Source of the DNA: Nocardia abscessus NBRC 100374
GTDB lineage: Bacteria > Actinomycetota > Actinomycetes > Mycobacteriales > Mycobacteriaceae
DNA length: 64,000 nucleotides
NCBI RefSeq assembly: GCF_000308455.1
Contig: NZ_BAFP01000080.1
Coordinates: forward strand, 124,001-188,000
Reading direction: 5' to 3'
Shown here: one piece after another, positions 33,037 to 42,473 of the stretch
Layout of the letters: every line of letters begins with the position of its first letter
Position numbering within the stretch: position 1 is the first letter of the stretch
Made by a program: the position numbers and the translations under genes
The notes under the pieces: generated by a model
Databases searched by the model: none
Told to the model about the DNA's origin: nothing
Seen by the model: only the letters and a program-made list of their open reading frames with translations

Positions 33037-34818
33037 CTACGGAATGAACTCCTGGACTTTGGTTTTGGCGCCCTGCGCGATGAGGTGCCACGCGTCCGGG
33101 TCGCCACGCAACACGGCTTCGGCGGTGTCCTTCATCTGGTCCCAGGTCGCGTGCGGCGGAATGGGCGGCACGTCGGGGTCGCAGTGCACGTCCAGCACCA
33201 CCGGGCCGTCGGCGTGCAGGGCGCTGTCCCAGGCCGGGCCGAGTTCCTCGGGTGTCCGCACGGTGATGCCCGTCAGGCCCGCAGTACGCGCGAACTCGGC
33301 ATAGGAGACGTCGGGCAGGGTTTGTGATTCCTCGAATTTCGGGGCGCCGCCCATGGCGCGCAGCTCCCAGGTGACCTGGTTGAGGTCGTTGTTGTGGAAA
33401 ACGCACACGACCAGGCGCGGGTCGCTCCAGCGCGGGCGGTAGCGGGCGATGGTGAGCAGTTCGGCGAGGCCGTTCATCTGCATGGCGCCGTCGCCGACCA
33501 GCGCGATCACCGGACGGTCCGGGTGGGCGAACTTCGCTCCGATGGCGTAGGGCACCCCGGGGCCCATGGTGGCCAGTGTGCCCGACAGCGACCCGCGCAT
33601 CCGTCCGCGCAAGCGCAGGCAGCGGGCGTACCAGTTGGTGGAGGACCCGGAATCCGCGGTGACGATGGCGTCGTCGGGGATGCGCTCGGACAGCTCCCAG
33701 ACCACCCGCATGGGGTTGACCGGTTCGGCGTCGAGCAGGCATTGGCGTTCGACGGTCTGCCACCAGCGGGCGACGTTCTTCTCGATCCGTTCCCGCCATG
33801 CGCGGTCGTCCTTGCGCCGCACCAGCGGAATCAGTTCGGCCAAGGTGGATCTCGCGTCACCGACCAGGTTCACCTCGGTCGGGTACCGCATGCCGATCAT
33901 GGTGCCGTCGATGTCGATCTGCACCGCGCGCGCCTGCCCGAACTCGGGCAGGAACTGGCTGTAGGGGAAGTTCGATCCGACGATCAGCAGCGTGTCGCAG
34001 TCACGCATGAGCTCGTAACTGGGCCTGGTGCCGAGCAATCCGATCGCGCCGGTGACGAAAGGCAGATCGTCGGGCAGGACGTCCTTGCCCAGCAGCGCCT
34101 TCGCTACGCCCGCGCCGGTGCGCTCGGCGAGCTCGACGACTTCCTCGGCCGCCGAGCGGGCACCCTGACCGATCAGGATCGCGACCTTCGATCCGGCGTC
34201 GAGCACCTCCGCCGCGCGCCGGATGTCCTCGTGCGCGGGAATCACTCGCGCCCAGGCCGATCCGGGCGGGCTCGACGGCACCTGCTTGAAGGCGTGCTGC
34301 GGTGGCCGGTACTGCTGCTCCTGCAGATCCGAGGGCAGGATCACCGCGGTCGGGGCCCGGCGCGCGGCCGCGACCCGGAAGGCGCGGTCCAGCGCGTTGG
34401 GCAACTGGCTTGCCACGTTCACCTCGACCAGGTAGTCCGACGCGACGTCTTTGAACAGGCTCTGCAGATCGACTTCCTGCTGGTAGCTGCCGCCCATCGC
34501 GCTGCGCGCGGTCTGCCCGACGATCGCCACCACCGGGACGTGGTCGAGCTTCGCGTCGTACAAACCGTTGAGCAGATGGATCGCCCCCGGCCCCGAGGTC
34601 GCGGTGCACACGCCCACCTTGCCGCTGAACTTGGCGTATCCGGTGGCCTGGAACGCCGACATCTCCTCGTGGCGGGCCTGGATGAACGCAGGTTTGTCGT
34701 CCGCGCGGCCGAAAGCGGCGATCAGGCCGTTGATCCCGTCACCGGGATAGCCGAAGACCTGCTCGACACCCCATTCCCGTAGACGCTGCACCACGTAGTC
34801 GCCGACCTGTTGAGCCAT
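33037..34818 (-). CDS. Thiamine-pyrophosphate enzyme, pyruvate oxidase-like
   Basis: This 593-residue member of the acetolactate synthase/pyruvate oxidase family starts at the ATG at 34818 behind a strong AGGAGG site. Domains: N-terminal TPP pyrimidine-binding with the cofactor-activating Glu in RHEEMSAF, a central FAD/structural domain, and the C-terminal TPP domain with GDGAMQMNGLAELLTIAR and HNNDLNQV (the GDG-x-NN metal motif). Stress-induced relatives decarboxylate pyruvate with oxygen or quinone acceptors. It is first gene of an operon with hemerythrin and SDR. Confidence 0.87.
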   Translation of the reverse strand: MAQQVGDYVVQRLREWGVEQVFGYPGDGINGLIAAFGRADDKPAFIQARHEEMSAFQATGYAKFSGKVGVCTATSGPGAIHLLNGLYDAKLDHVPVVAIVGQTARSAMGGSYQQEVDLQSLFKDVASDYLVEVNVASQLPNALDRAFRVAAARRAPTAVILPSDLQEQQYRPPQHAFKQVPSSPPGSAWARVIPAHEDIRRAAEVLDAGSKVAILIGQGARSAAEEVVELAERTGAGVAKALLGKDVLPDDLPFVTGAIGLLGTRPSYELMRDCDTLLIVGSNFPYSQFLPEFGQARAVQIDIDGTMIGMRYPTEVNLVGDARSTLAELIPLVRRKDDRAWRERIEKNVARWWQTVERQCLLDAEPVNPMRVVWELSERIPDDAIVTADSGSSTNWYARCLRLRGRMRGSLSGTLATMGPGVPYAIGAKFAHPDRPVIALVGDGAMQMNGLAELLTIARYRPRWSDPRLVVCVFHNNDLNQVTWELRAMGGAPKFEESQTLPDVSYAEFARTAGLTGITVRTPEELGPAWDSALHADGPVVLDVHCDPDVPPIPPHATWDQMKDTAEAVLRGDPDAWHLIAQGAKTKVQEFIP

Positions 34819-34867
34819 CGGGTTCCTCCTGTCCATGTGCCGGTGGCAGGGTCCGTCGCCAGGCGGG

Positions 34868-34891
34868 TACCCGGGCGGTCGGACCCCAATC
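34868..34891 (-). promoter_or_regulatory. SigF/SigB-type stress promoter (GATT-N15-GGGTA)
   Basis: On the minus strand GATT (34891-34888), 15 bp, then GGGTA (34872-34868), 49 nt upstream of the pyruvate-oxidase-like gene. Confidence 0.58.
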
Positions 34892-34907
34892 AGCGCAGGC
34901 GTCGCCC

Positions 34908-37900
34908 CTAGGGGGTGGCCGGCTGGGACAGCAACCCGGGAAGCAGCGCCGCAGCCGCGGTGGCGGTCACCGAGCACGTGGTCGCGATCCCCCACCCGAC
35001 CGGATCCAGCGGGCGGCAACCGAAATAGGTGCACAGCCCCGGCGTCATCACCACCGCGCCGAGCACCGCGCCGCTGGCGGCCGTGGTGATCCACACCAGC
35101 GGGCTGCGGTAGCCGGAGACCAGCGTCTGGCCGAGTTGTGTGCCGATGAGCGCGACCAAGCCGATGGTGGCGGCGCGGCGCTGCGTGCCGGTCATGCGGC
35201 CGAGGGTCCACGCGACCGACGCGCTGGTGGCGGTGGCGACGCCGCGGACGCCGAGGGTGCGCAGCAGGTCCGTGCCCAGGTGCGCGCGCGGGAGTTCGGC
35301 GAGCCGTTCGGCCGCCCGCTGCGCCTGGGACTGCGGATCGTCGGTGTCGTCGGGATCGACCGCGTCCCCGTCCCGCGACAGTGCCAGCGCCATCGCCGGG
35401 AACATGTCGGTGAGCATGTTCACCAGCAGGAACTGTCTGGTGCCCAGCGGCGCCTGGCCGCTGACGGCGGTGCCGTACAGGGTGAACGCCACTTCGCCCG
35501 CGTTGCCGCCGACCAGTACGCCGACGGCGTCGGTGACCCGCTGCCACATGCCGCGCCCTTCGACGAGGGCGTGCAGCAGCACCAGGGGGTCGGGCCGGGT
35601 GAGCACCATGTCGGCGGCGTTGCGGGCGGCGACCGAACCCTGTGCGGCCAAACCGATTCCGACGTCGGCGGTGCGGATCGCGGCCGCGTCGTTGCTGCCG
35701 TCGCCGGTCATGCCGACGACGTGACCGGCGCGGCGCAGCGCCGCGACGATGCGCACCTTCTGTTCCGGATCGACGCGGGCGAAGACCGTGCCGTGTTCGA
35801 TCAGCTCCGCCTGAGCGGTCTCGTCGAGACCGTCCAGATCCGCGCCGGTCACCACCTCCCGCGCCTCGATGCCGAGCTGGCGGGCCACCGCCGCCGCGGT
35901 CACCGGATGGTCGCCGGTGATCATGCGCACGCTGATCCCGTTCCGCTGCAATGCGGTGACCAGGGGCAATGTCTGCGGGCGCGGAGCGTCGGCGAGTCCG
36001 AGGAACCCGAGCAGGGTGAGTTCGACGACCGCCGCCTCGACGTCGTCGGGTTCGGCGCGCAGGTCGCGGCGGGCCACCACCAGCACCCGCAGGCCCTGCT
36101 GGGCGAGGTCGCGCACCGCCCGTTCGGCGCGCTCACGCACCTGGTCGTCCAACGGATGATCGGTGTCGTTCGACCGTACCTTGGTGCAGCGCGACAGCAC
36201 GACCTCGGGCGCGCCCTTCACGATCAGCCGCAACTTGTCGGCGGTGTGCCCGAGCGTGGCGGCGTAGCCGCGGTTGGATTCGAAGGGGATCTCCTCGATC
36301 GGGTCCCAGTGGCGGACGTCGTCACCGAGCACCTCGTCCGCGGCATCCAGCACCGCACGGTCGGTGGCGTGCACGATCGGGCCCTCGGCGGGATCCGGGC
36401 AGGCGCGAGCCGCGGCCCGCAGGAGCCGGTGAGCGTCCTCGGAGTCGGCGTCCGAGGACCACTGCTCGTCCAGGTCGGCCAGGGTGGTCAGGCGCAGCCG
36501 CCCCTCGGTGAGAGTGCCGGTCTTGTCGAAGCACAACGTGTCCACCCGGCCCAACGCCTCCACCGTACGGCTGGCGCGCACCAGCACACCGTGCCGGGAG
36601 AGCCTGCGGGCTGCGGCGAGCTGAGCGACGGTGGCCACCAGCGGCAGCCCCTCGGGCACCGCGGCGACCGCGACCGCCACGCCGTCGGCGATCGCGGTCC
36701 GCAGCGGCCTGCCACGCAGGAGGCCCAGCCCGGTCACGACACCGCCGCCGGTCAGGGTCAGCGGCAGGGCGCGGTCGGTCAAGCGGCGCAGTTGCGCTTG
36801 CACGCCGCCTTTCTCCGGCGGGATGGCTCCGGCGGCGGCGCGGCCTGCCTGGGTGTCGGAGCCGACGGCCACGACGATGGCCCGGCCGGTGCCGTTGACC
36901 ACGGTGCTGCCGTCGAAGACCATGCAGGCGCGGTCGGCCACCGACGCGCCCGGGGTGGCGGGAACCTCCTTCTCGACGGTGATCGACTCGCCGGTGAGCC
37001 CGGATTCGTCCATCTCGAGGTCGTCGGCGCGCAGCAGCCGCGCGTCGGCGGGGACCACGTCCCCGGCGCGCAGCACGATCACGTCGCCGAGCGTCAGCAG
37101 ATTCGCCGGCACCCGGCGCTCGTCCGGTTCGCCCGCGTCGAGTTCGGTGCGATCGATCACCCGGGCGGTGAGCTGTTCGCGCTCGAACAAACGGTGCAGC
37201 GCGTCCTCGGCGCGCTGGCGCTGCCAGGCGGAGACCAGCGCGTTGACCGCGAGCACCGACGACAGCAGTACCGCGTCCGACGGCGCGCCGAGCACGGCGG
37301 TGGCGACCGCGCCGACCCCGAGGATCGGGGTCAGCGGATCGGCCAGTTCGCGGCGCAGTTGGCCCGCGAAAGACGCCGCCGAGGCGATGACATTCGCCCC
37401 GGGGATGCGGGCAGCGGCACTCGGCTGGTCTCGCTCGTCCAGCGCGAGGGGCTCGGGCAACCGGCTCAGCACCTCGTCGGGTTCGAGGGCGTGCCAGGGC
37501 AGCAGCGGGGCGAGCGTGACCGGTGGTTGCGTCCGTGCCGAACGCCATCCGGTGTAGGCGCCGCTGAGCAGACCGGTGTAGTGGGCGGCGGTCATGGGTG
37601 AGGCCCTGCCTGCGCTGCCCGGCGCGACGGCCAGCAGCAGCCCGCCCAGCGCGGCCGCCGACAGGGCCAGCGAGCGGCCGCGCTCACTCACCTGACGCGC
37701 CGGGGCCACGGCGGCCAGCACGCGGTGCACTTGCCCGAGGTCGCGGCAGACCGCGTCGGCGGTCCAGGGCATCTGCAGCGCGTTGTCCTCCCGGGTGGCG
37801 AGCCCGATCGCCACATCGGCGAACGCCAGTGCCCTGTGCGCGCGGGGACTCAGCACGGCGACGACGTGACCGTCTTGCTGCAACGTGCGCACCAGCTTGC

Positions 37901-39509
37901 TCAGCGACCGCGACGGGGAGACGCATTCGTCCGCCAGCGACCGCAACTCGGCGGCGTCCTCGCCCGCGACGAGGGTGATGCGCAAGCCGGAGCTGCGGGC
38001 CCGGCCCAGGACGGCGTGAGCTCGCCGGTCGAGTTCGCGTCCCACCAGCACCCGCCCGACCGATGTCCCGTTGTCGTGCAGTTCCCGCCATACCGGGCGG
38101 CGCGTCCCACCCTGATCGACCTTGCCGGTCGCGGGGTGCACCAGCCGCCGGGCCCCGTCGGATGACCGGGCCGAGCCGTTCGGCCGCGAGCCGCCCTCCG
38201 GGCCCGCGGCGGTCTCCTGATCCCACAGCAGGCGCTGGCTCGCGCTCCACACCTCGGCGACCGACCATCTCTCGTCGGTCGTTTCGGCTTCCAGCACCAC
38301 CCGGCGCGAGGTCAGCAGCGACTCTCCGTCGACGACCAGCGCCGACAATCGGTCCAGCCGCCGCCAGACCCGCGGGTGGATCGTCAACACTCCCGCACGG
38401 CCCAGCACCGTCGAGACGATCGCGCCGTACGCCTCCCGGCTCGCCCGCGCCGCCTTGGGCGCGCCGAGCTCCAACGCGTCGGCCGCGCCGAAAAGGCCGC
38501 GGCCGCCCAGTACCGAGGTGACCGCGCCCGCGAGGGCGCCCACGGCCGTTTCGTCGGCGACCCTTTCGATCGGCCCCTGCGGCATCTCCACGATGCGGGT
38601 GGGCGGCGTCAGCGGTTCGCACACTTCCGCGGGGCGGCGGTCGATCTCGGCCTCCCAATTGCGCCATTGCGCGTATCTGGTCAGCGACTCGGTCAGGGTG
38701 AAACCGCGGTGCACCGCGTCGACCACGAGGTTCGCCGTCCCCGCGGCGGCGCTGTTGCCCAAGGCGTTGCCGATGGCGTTCGCGGTGGTGAGCACCAGGT
38801 CGGTCCGGGTACGGCCGAGCTGTTCCTCGAGCTGTTTGCGCAGCCGCGGCTGGGTGTCGACGAAGGCGGCCGCCGCGCGCAAGACCCGGGCGGGCGCGCG
38901 CAGCGGGAGCACCGCGCTCACCGTGGACAGTCCGATCGCGCACACGTCGCCCGCGACCTGGATTCCGGCCGCCAGCAGCGGTTCCCGATCCCCGGGATGC
39001 TCGCAGCCGCGGCTCCAGTCCAAGTCGCCCACCGCGGTGTCGGCCTCGACGGACTCGATGGCCGCGACCAAGGCGGGCAGGTCGGCCGCGCCGTGCGCGA
39101 GTGCCGCGACGACCCGGCCGGTCACCGCGTTGACCCGCCACCAGCGCACGTCGCGGCGCTTGTCCAGAATTCGGTGCAGCGCCTGCGTGACATCGCCGCT
39201 CTTGCCGGAGTCCAAGCCCCGGACCTCGACCGTGGCGCGGTCCTCGTAGAGCGCGACCCGGCGGCGCGAGCGCAGCGCATGCGGATCGACCAGTGCCGCC
39301 AGTTCGTCGCGCAACTCCTCGTCGCGGCGCAGATTCAGCAGCGACGCACCCGCTCGCGCGCCCGCCGCCACCATCTGCACCGGCGCCTGCGCCGCTTTGG
39401 TCCCCAGATCGACGGCCTTCTCCACACTCGCGCGGGCCATCTCCGCCGCGACGGAGGTCGGCGCCTCGAGCCACCACGGTGAGACGACTCCGCGTAGTAA
39501 AAAGCTCAT
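34908..39509 (-). CDS. Giant P-type ATPase, CtpI/CtpH type
   Basis: This 1,533-residue protein has a C-terminal half that is a full cation P-type ATPase: TGES actuator, phosphorylation site DKTGTLT (Asp995), KGAPE, and hinge MTGDGSNDAAAIR near 1270. The N-terminal 700 or so residues are an extra region with several hydrophobic stretches and Ala/Arg-rich segments, as in mycobacterial CtpI and CtpH (1,500-1,640 residues), whose transported ion is not certain. The ATG at 39509 is chosen over 39542 because a perfect stress promoter ends 11 nt before it. It probably supports ion homeostasis under stress. Confidence 0.87.
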   Translation of the reverse strand: MSFLLRGVVSPWWLEAPTSVAAEMARASVEKAVDLGTKAAQAPVQMVAAGARAGASLLNLRRDEELRDELAALVDPHALRSRRRVALYEDRATVEVRGLDSGKSGDVTQALHRILDKRRDVRWWRVNAVTGRVVAALAHGAADLPALVAAIESVEADTAVGDLDWSRGCEHPGDREPLLAAGIQVAGDVCAIGLSTVSAVLPLRAPARVLRAAAAFVDTQPRLRKQLEEQLGRTRTDLVLTTANAIGNALGNSAAAGTANLVVDAVHRGFTLTESLTRYAQWRNWEAEIDRRPAEVCEPLTPPTRIVEMPQGPIERVADETAVGALAGAVTSVLGGRGLFGAADALELGAPKAARASREAYGAIVSTVLGRAGVLTIHPRVWRRLDRLSALVVDGESLLTSRRVVLEAETTDERWSVAEVWSASQRLLWDQETAAGPEGGSRPNGSARSSDGARRLVHPATGKVDQGGTRRPVWRELHDNGTSVGRVLVGRELDRRAHAVLGRARSSGLRITLVAGEDAAELRSLADECVSPSRSLSKLVRTLQQDGHVVAVLSPRAHRALAFADVAIGLATREDNALQMPWTADAVCRDLGQVHRVLAAVAPARQVSERGRSLALSAAALGGLLLAVAPGSAGRASPMTAAHYTGLLSGAYTGWRSARTQPPVTLAPLLPWHALEPDEVLSRLPEPLALDERDQPSAAARIPGANVIASAASFAGQLRRELADPLTPILGVGAVATAVLGAPSDAVLLSSVLAVNALVSAWQRQRAEDALHRLFEREQLTARVIDRTELDAGEPDERRVPANLLTLGDVIVLRAGDVVPADARLLRADDLEMDESGLTGESITVEKEVPATPGASVADRACMVFDGSTVVNGTGRAIVVAVGSDTQAGRAAAGAIPPEKGGVQAQLRRLTDRALPLTLTGGGVVTGLGLLRGRPLRTAIADGVAVAVAAVPEGLPLVATVAQLAAARRLSRHGVLVRASRTVEALGRVDTLCFDKTGTLTEGRLRLTTLADLDEQWSSDADSEDAHRLLRAAARACPDPAEGPIVHATDRAVLDAADEVLGDDVRHWDPIEEIPFESNRGYAATLGHTADKLRLIVKGAPEVVLSRCTKVRSNDTDHPLDDQVRERAERAVRDLAQQGLRVLVVARRDLRAEPDDVEAAVVELTLLGFLGLADAPRPQTLPLVTALQRNGISVRMITGDHPVTAAAVARQLGIEAREVVTGADLDGLDETAQAELIEHGTVFARVDPEQKVRIVAALRRAGHVVGMTGDGSNDAAAIRTADVGIGLAAQGSVAARNAADMVLTRPDPLVLLHALVEGRGMWQRVTDAVGVLVGGNAGEVAFTLYGTAVSGQAPLGTRQFLLVNMLTDMFPAMALALSRDGDAVDPDDTDDPQSQAQRAAERLAELPRAHLGTDLLRTLGVRGVATATSASVAWTLGRMTGTQRRAATIGLVALIGTQLGQTLVSGYRSPLVWITTAASGAVLGAVVMTPGLCTYFGCRPLDPVGWGIATTCSVTATAAAALLPGLLSQPATP

Positions 39510-39520
39510 ACTCGGCGAGC

Positions 39521-39544
39521 TACCCAGGCGCGGACAGAGCAAAC
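39521..39544 (-). promoter_or_regulatory. SigF/SigB-type stress promoter (GTTT-N15-GGGTA)
   Basis: A perfect match: GTTT at 39544-39541, 15 bp, GGGTA at 39525-39521. Only 11 nt separate it from the ATG of the P-type ATPase gene, so the leader is very short. Confidence 0.75.
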
Positions 39545-39576
39545 CGGACCGCCCACGGTCGCGGACGACCGCGGCT

Positions 39577-39593
39577 GGGTCCGGTGCGGACCC
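39577..39593 (-). terminator. Hairpin after the alcohol dehydrogenase gene
   Basis: GGGTCCG (39577-39583), loop GTG, CGGACCC (39587-39593), just beyond the stop at 39604. It separates this gene from the P-type ATPase promoter. Confidence 0.5.
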
Positions 39594-39603
39594 GCTGCGC
39601 CGG

Positions 39604-40797
39604 TCAGTTCGTGGCGGTCGGGTCGAGGACGATCTTCACCGCACCGTCGGTTTTCTGCTGGAACATGGCGTAGGCCCGCGCGGCGTCGGCCAGCGGCAGG
39701 CGGTGGGTCGCGAAGGTCTCCACGCCCAGCGGGTCGCTGTCGCGCAGCAGCGGCATGATGTCCTCGACCCACCGTTTGACGTTCGCCTGACCCATCCGCA
39801 CCTGGATCTGCTTGTCGAACAGCACCCGCATCGGCAGCGGGTCGAGCATGCCGCCGTAGACACCGATCAGCGAGATCGTGCCACCGCGACGCACGATGTC
39901 GATCGCGGAGTGCAGCGCCGCGAGCCGATCGATGCCCGCGGTGTCCATCACCTTCTGCGCCACCGCATCCGGCAGGAACGCCGCCGAGCGCTGCGTCACC
40001 GAGGCGATCGGCGAGCCGTGGGCCTCCATCCCGACCGCGTCGATGACCGAGTCGGTGCCCCGGCCGTCGGTCCAGCCGCGGATGATGTCGCCGACCGGCT
40101 CGTCGACGGATTCCAGGTCGATCACCTCGACGCCGCGCTCGGCCGCCCGCGCCAGCCGCTCGGGCACCCGGTCGACGCCGATCACGCGATAGCCGCGGTG
40201 AGCCGCGACCCGGCAGGCCATGTCGCCGATCGGGCCGAGGCCGAGCACGGTCACCGATCCGCCTTCGGGCACCGCGGCGTATTCCACCGCCTGCCAGGCG
40301 GTGGGCAGCACGTCGGACAGGTACAAGAACCGCGAATCGGGCGGGCCGTCCGGCACTTTGACGTGGGTGGAGTCCGCATGCGGCACGCGCAGATACTCGG
40401 CTTGGCCGCCGGGCACCTGCCCGTAGAGCTTGGAATAGCCGAACAGCGCCGCCCCGCAGCCGTATTTGCGGACCTGGGTGGTTTCGCACTGGGTGGGCAG
40501 GCCGGTCCGGCACATGTAGCAGGAGCCGCAGCTGATCTGGAACGGGATCACGACGCGGTCGCCGCGGGCCAGGTCCGTGACGGCCGAACCGGTCTCGACC
40601 ACCCGTCCCATCGGTTCGTGGCCGAGCACGTCGCCGCTGCTCATGTACGCGCCGAGCACTTCGTACAGATGCAGGTCGGATCCGCAGATGCCGGTGGAGG
40701 TGACCTCGATGATCGCGTCCGTCGGCGCCTCGATCCGCGGGTCGGGCACCGTCTCCACGGCGATCTTGCGTCGTCCTTGCCAGGTCACTGCCTTCAT
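39604..40797 (-). CDS. Zinc-dependent alcohol dehydrogenase (glutathione-independent FDH-like)
   Basis: This 397-residue medium-chain dehydrogenase has the catalytic zinc region ICGSDLHLYE and GHEPMGRVVE, four structural-zinc Cys in CGSCYMCRTGLPTQC, and the Rossmann motif VLGLGPIGDMA with an Asp (VIGVDRV) favouring NAD. The insertion after the structural loop (KYGCGAALFGYSKLYGQVPGG) is typical of the formaldehyde-dismutase/FDH-like class, which oxidises aldehydes or glutathione-free formaldehyde adducts. It is driven by a perfect stress promoter 38 nt upstream. Confidence 0.86.
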   Translation of the reverse strand: MKAVTWQGRRKIAVETVPDPRIEAPTDAIIEVTSTGICGSDLHLYEVLGAYMSSGDVLGHEPMGRVVETGSAVTDLARGDRVVIPFQISCGSCYMCRTGLPTQCETTQVRKYGCGAALFGYSKLYGQVPGGQAEYLRVPHADSTHVKVPDGPPDSRFLYLSDVLPTAWQAVEYAAVPEGGSVTVLGLGPIGDMACRVAAHRGYRVIGVDRVPERLARAAERGVEVIDLESVDEPVGDIIRGWTDGRGTDSVIDAVGMEAHGSPIASVTQRSAAFLPDAVAQKVMDTAGIDRLAALHSAIDIVRRGGTISLIGVYGGMLDPLPMRVLFDKQIQVRMGQANVKRWVEDIMPLLRDSDPLGVETFATHRLPLADAARAYAMFQQKTDGAVKIVLDPTATN

Positions 40798-40835
40798 CCG
40801 GCGCTCCTCCGGTCGGGGTCGATACGTCCCGGTCC

Positions 40836-40859
40836 TACCCGGGGACCTCCGCCCGAAAC
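40836..40859 (-). promoter_or_regulatory. SigF/SigB-type stress promoter (GTTT-N15-GGGTA)
   Basis: Perfect GTTT (40859-40856), 15 bp, GGGTA (40840-40836), 38 nt before the dehydrogenase ATG. It is divergent from the promoter at 40942. Confidence 0.75.
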
Positions 40860-40941
40860 TTCGGCGGCGTTTGCTCGACCCGGCGGCAGGGTAAGGGCGT
40901 CCCGCATTCGCCGCGTGTCGTGACCTGCCTGCACGCCGGAC

Positions 40942-40965
40942 GTGTGCCGCGGCCGATTCCGGGTA
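40942..40965 (+). promoter_or_regulatory. SigF/SigB-type stress promoter (GTGT-N15-GGGTA)
   Basis: GTGT at 40942-40945, 15 bp, GGGTA at 40961-40965, 10 nt before the GTG of the decarboxylase gene. One base differs from GTTT. Confidence 0.62.
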
Positions 40966-40975
40966 GGCGGAAGCC

Positions 40976-42439
40976 GTGGACCATACACGAGCTCCTCTGC
41001 TGGAAGCGCTTGCCGACTATCACCGGCTGGGCCGGTACGGCTTCACTCCGCCCGGGCATCGGCAAGGACGCGGGACCGACGAACGCGTCCTGGACGTGAT
41101 CGGCCGGGACGCGTTCGCCTCCGATGTGCTGGCGATCGCCGGCCTTGACGACCGGCTCGCGCGCGGCGGCTATCTCACCCGCGCCGAGGCGCTGATGGCC
41201 GACGCGGTGCGCGCGGAATCCGCGTTCTTCTCCACCTGCGGCAGCTCGCTGTCGGTCAAGGCCGCCATGATGGCGGTCGCGGGCGGCCACGACGGCGGCC
41301 TGCTCGTCCCGCGCGACAGCCACAAGTCGATCGTGGCCGGGCTCATCTTCTCCGGTGTCCAGCCGCACTGGATCACGCCTCGATGGGACGCCGAGCACCA
41401 TCTGTCGCATCCGCCCTCGCCCCAGCAGGTGCGCGAGGCGTGGGAGGAGTACCCGGACGCCGCGGGCGCGCTGATCGTGAGCCCGAGCCCCTACGGCACC
41501 TGCGCGGACATCTCCGCCATCGCCGACGTGTGCCACGAACGCGGCAAGCCCCTCATCGTCGACGAGGCGTGGGGCGCGCACCTGCCGTTCCACGAAGACC
41601 TGCCGACCTGGGCGATGGACGCGGGCGCGGACGTCTGCGTGGTCAGCGTGCACAAGATGGGCGCGGGCTTCGAACAGGGCTCGGTGTTCCACCTGCAAGG
41701 CGATCTCGTCGATCCGATCCGGCTCAGCGAATGCGCCGACCTGCTGATGACCACCAGCCCGAATGTCCTGGTCTACGCCGCGCTCGACGGCTGGCGCAGG
41801 CAGATGGTCGAGCAGGGACACGAATTGCTCGCCGCGGCGCTGCGAGTCGCCGAACAGGCCAGGCGGCAGCTGGGCGAGATCCCCGGCGTCCGAGTGCTGG
41901 AGGACGAGCTGCTCGGCGCCGAAGCCTCGCACGACCTCGACCGGCTGCAGGTACTCATGGACGTGTCCGGCACCGGGGCCAGTGGCTACCGAGCCGCGGA
42001 CTGGTTGCGCGAGCACCGGCGCCTCGACGTGGGCCTCAGCGACCACCGCCGCGTACTCGCCACGCTGTCGCTCGCCGACGACAAGGACACCGTCGACACC
42101 CTGGTCGACGGCGTCGCGGCGTGGCGCGACCAGCTGACCGATCCCCAGCCGGCCCGCATCCACCTGCCCTCGCCGCAAGACCTGCAGCTGGACACCGTGC
42201 TGCTGCCGCGCGACGCGTTCTTCGGCCCGGTCGAGACGGTGGACGCCCAGGACGCCGTCGGCCGCGTCGCCGCCGAGCAGCTCACGCCGTACCCGCCGGG
42301 CATTCCGGTGGTCGTGCCCGGTGAGCGGATCGACGCGGCGGTCGTCGACTACTTGCGCACCGGACTCGACGCGGGAATGAACGTGCCGGACGCCACCGAT
42401 CCGCAGCTGCGCACGATCCGTGTCGTGGCTCGAGGTTGA
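40976..42439 (+). CDS. PLP-dependent Orn/Lys/Arg decarboxylase-family protein
   Basis: This 487-residue fold-type I enzyme starts at a GTG. It is the major-domain form of the bacterial ornithine/lysine/arginine decarboxylases: TPPGHRQGRGTDERV, CGSSLSVKAAMMAV, PRDSHKSI, DEAWGAHLPF (Asp that binds the PLP nitrogen) and SVHKMGAG, whose Lys227 should form the Schiff base. It lacks the N-terminal wing domain of inducible enzymes. Product is probably a polyamine or cadaverine-like amine. It is followed in the same unit by a flavodoxin-like protein. Confidence 0.87.
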   Translation: MDHTRAPLLEALADYHRLGRYGFTPPGHRQGRGTDERVLDVIGRDAFASDVLAIAGLDDRLARGGYLTRAEALMADAVRAESAFFSTCGSSLSVKAAMMAVAGGHDGGLLVPRDSHKSIVAGLIFSGVQPHWITPRWDAEHHLSHPPSPQQVREAWEEYPDAAGALIVSPSPYGTCADISAIADVCHERGKPLIVDEAWGAHLPFHEDLPTWAMDAGADVCVVSVHKMGAGFEQGSVFHLQGDLVDPIRLSECADLLMTTSPNVLVYAALDGWRRQMVEQGHELLAAALRVAEQARRQLGEIPGVRVLEDELLGAEASHDLDRLQVLMDVSGTGASGYRAADWLREHRRLDVGLSDHRRVLATLSLADDKDTVDTLVDGVAAWRDQLTDPQPARIHLPSPQDLQLDTVLLPRDAFFGPVETVDAQDAVGRVAAEQLTPYPPGIPVVVPGERIDAAVVDYLRTGLDAGMNVPDATDPQLRTIRVVARG

Positions 42440-42473
42440 ACCGAAACACGCTGTGAACCAGGAGGTTTCCCCT

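Noticed and set aside
33394..34782. 462-codon plus-strand frame opposite the pyruvate-oxidase gene
   Set aside because: Gly/Val/His-rich shadow frame; the minus-strand gene is certain.
36811..36900. Selenocysteine or frameshift sites in redox genes
   Set aside because: All redox genes read through without in-frame TGA, so no recoding needs to be invoked.
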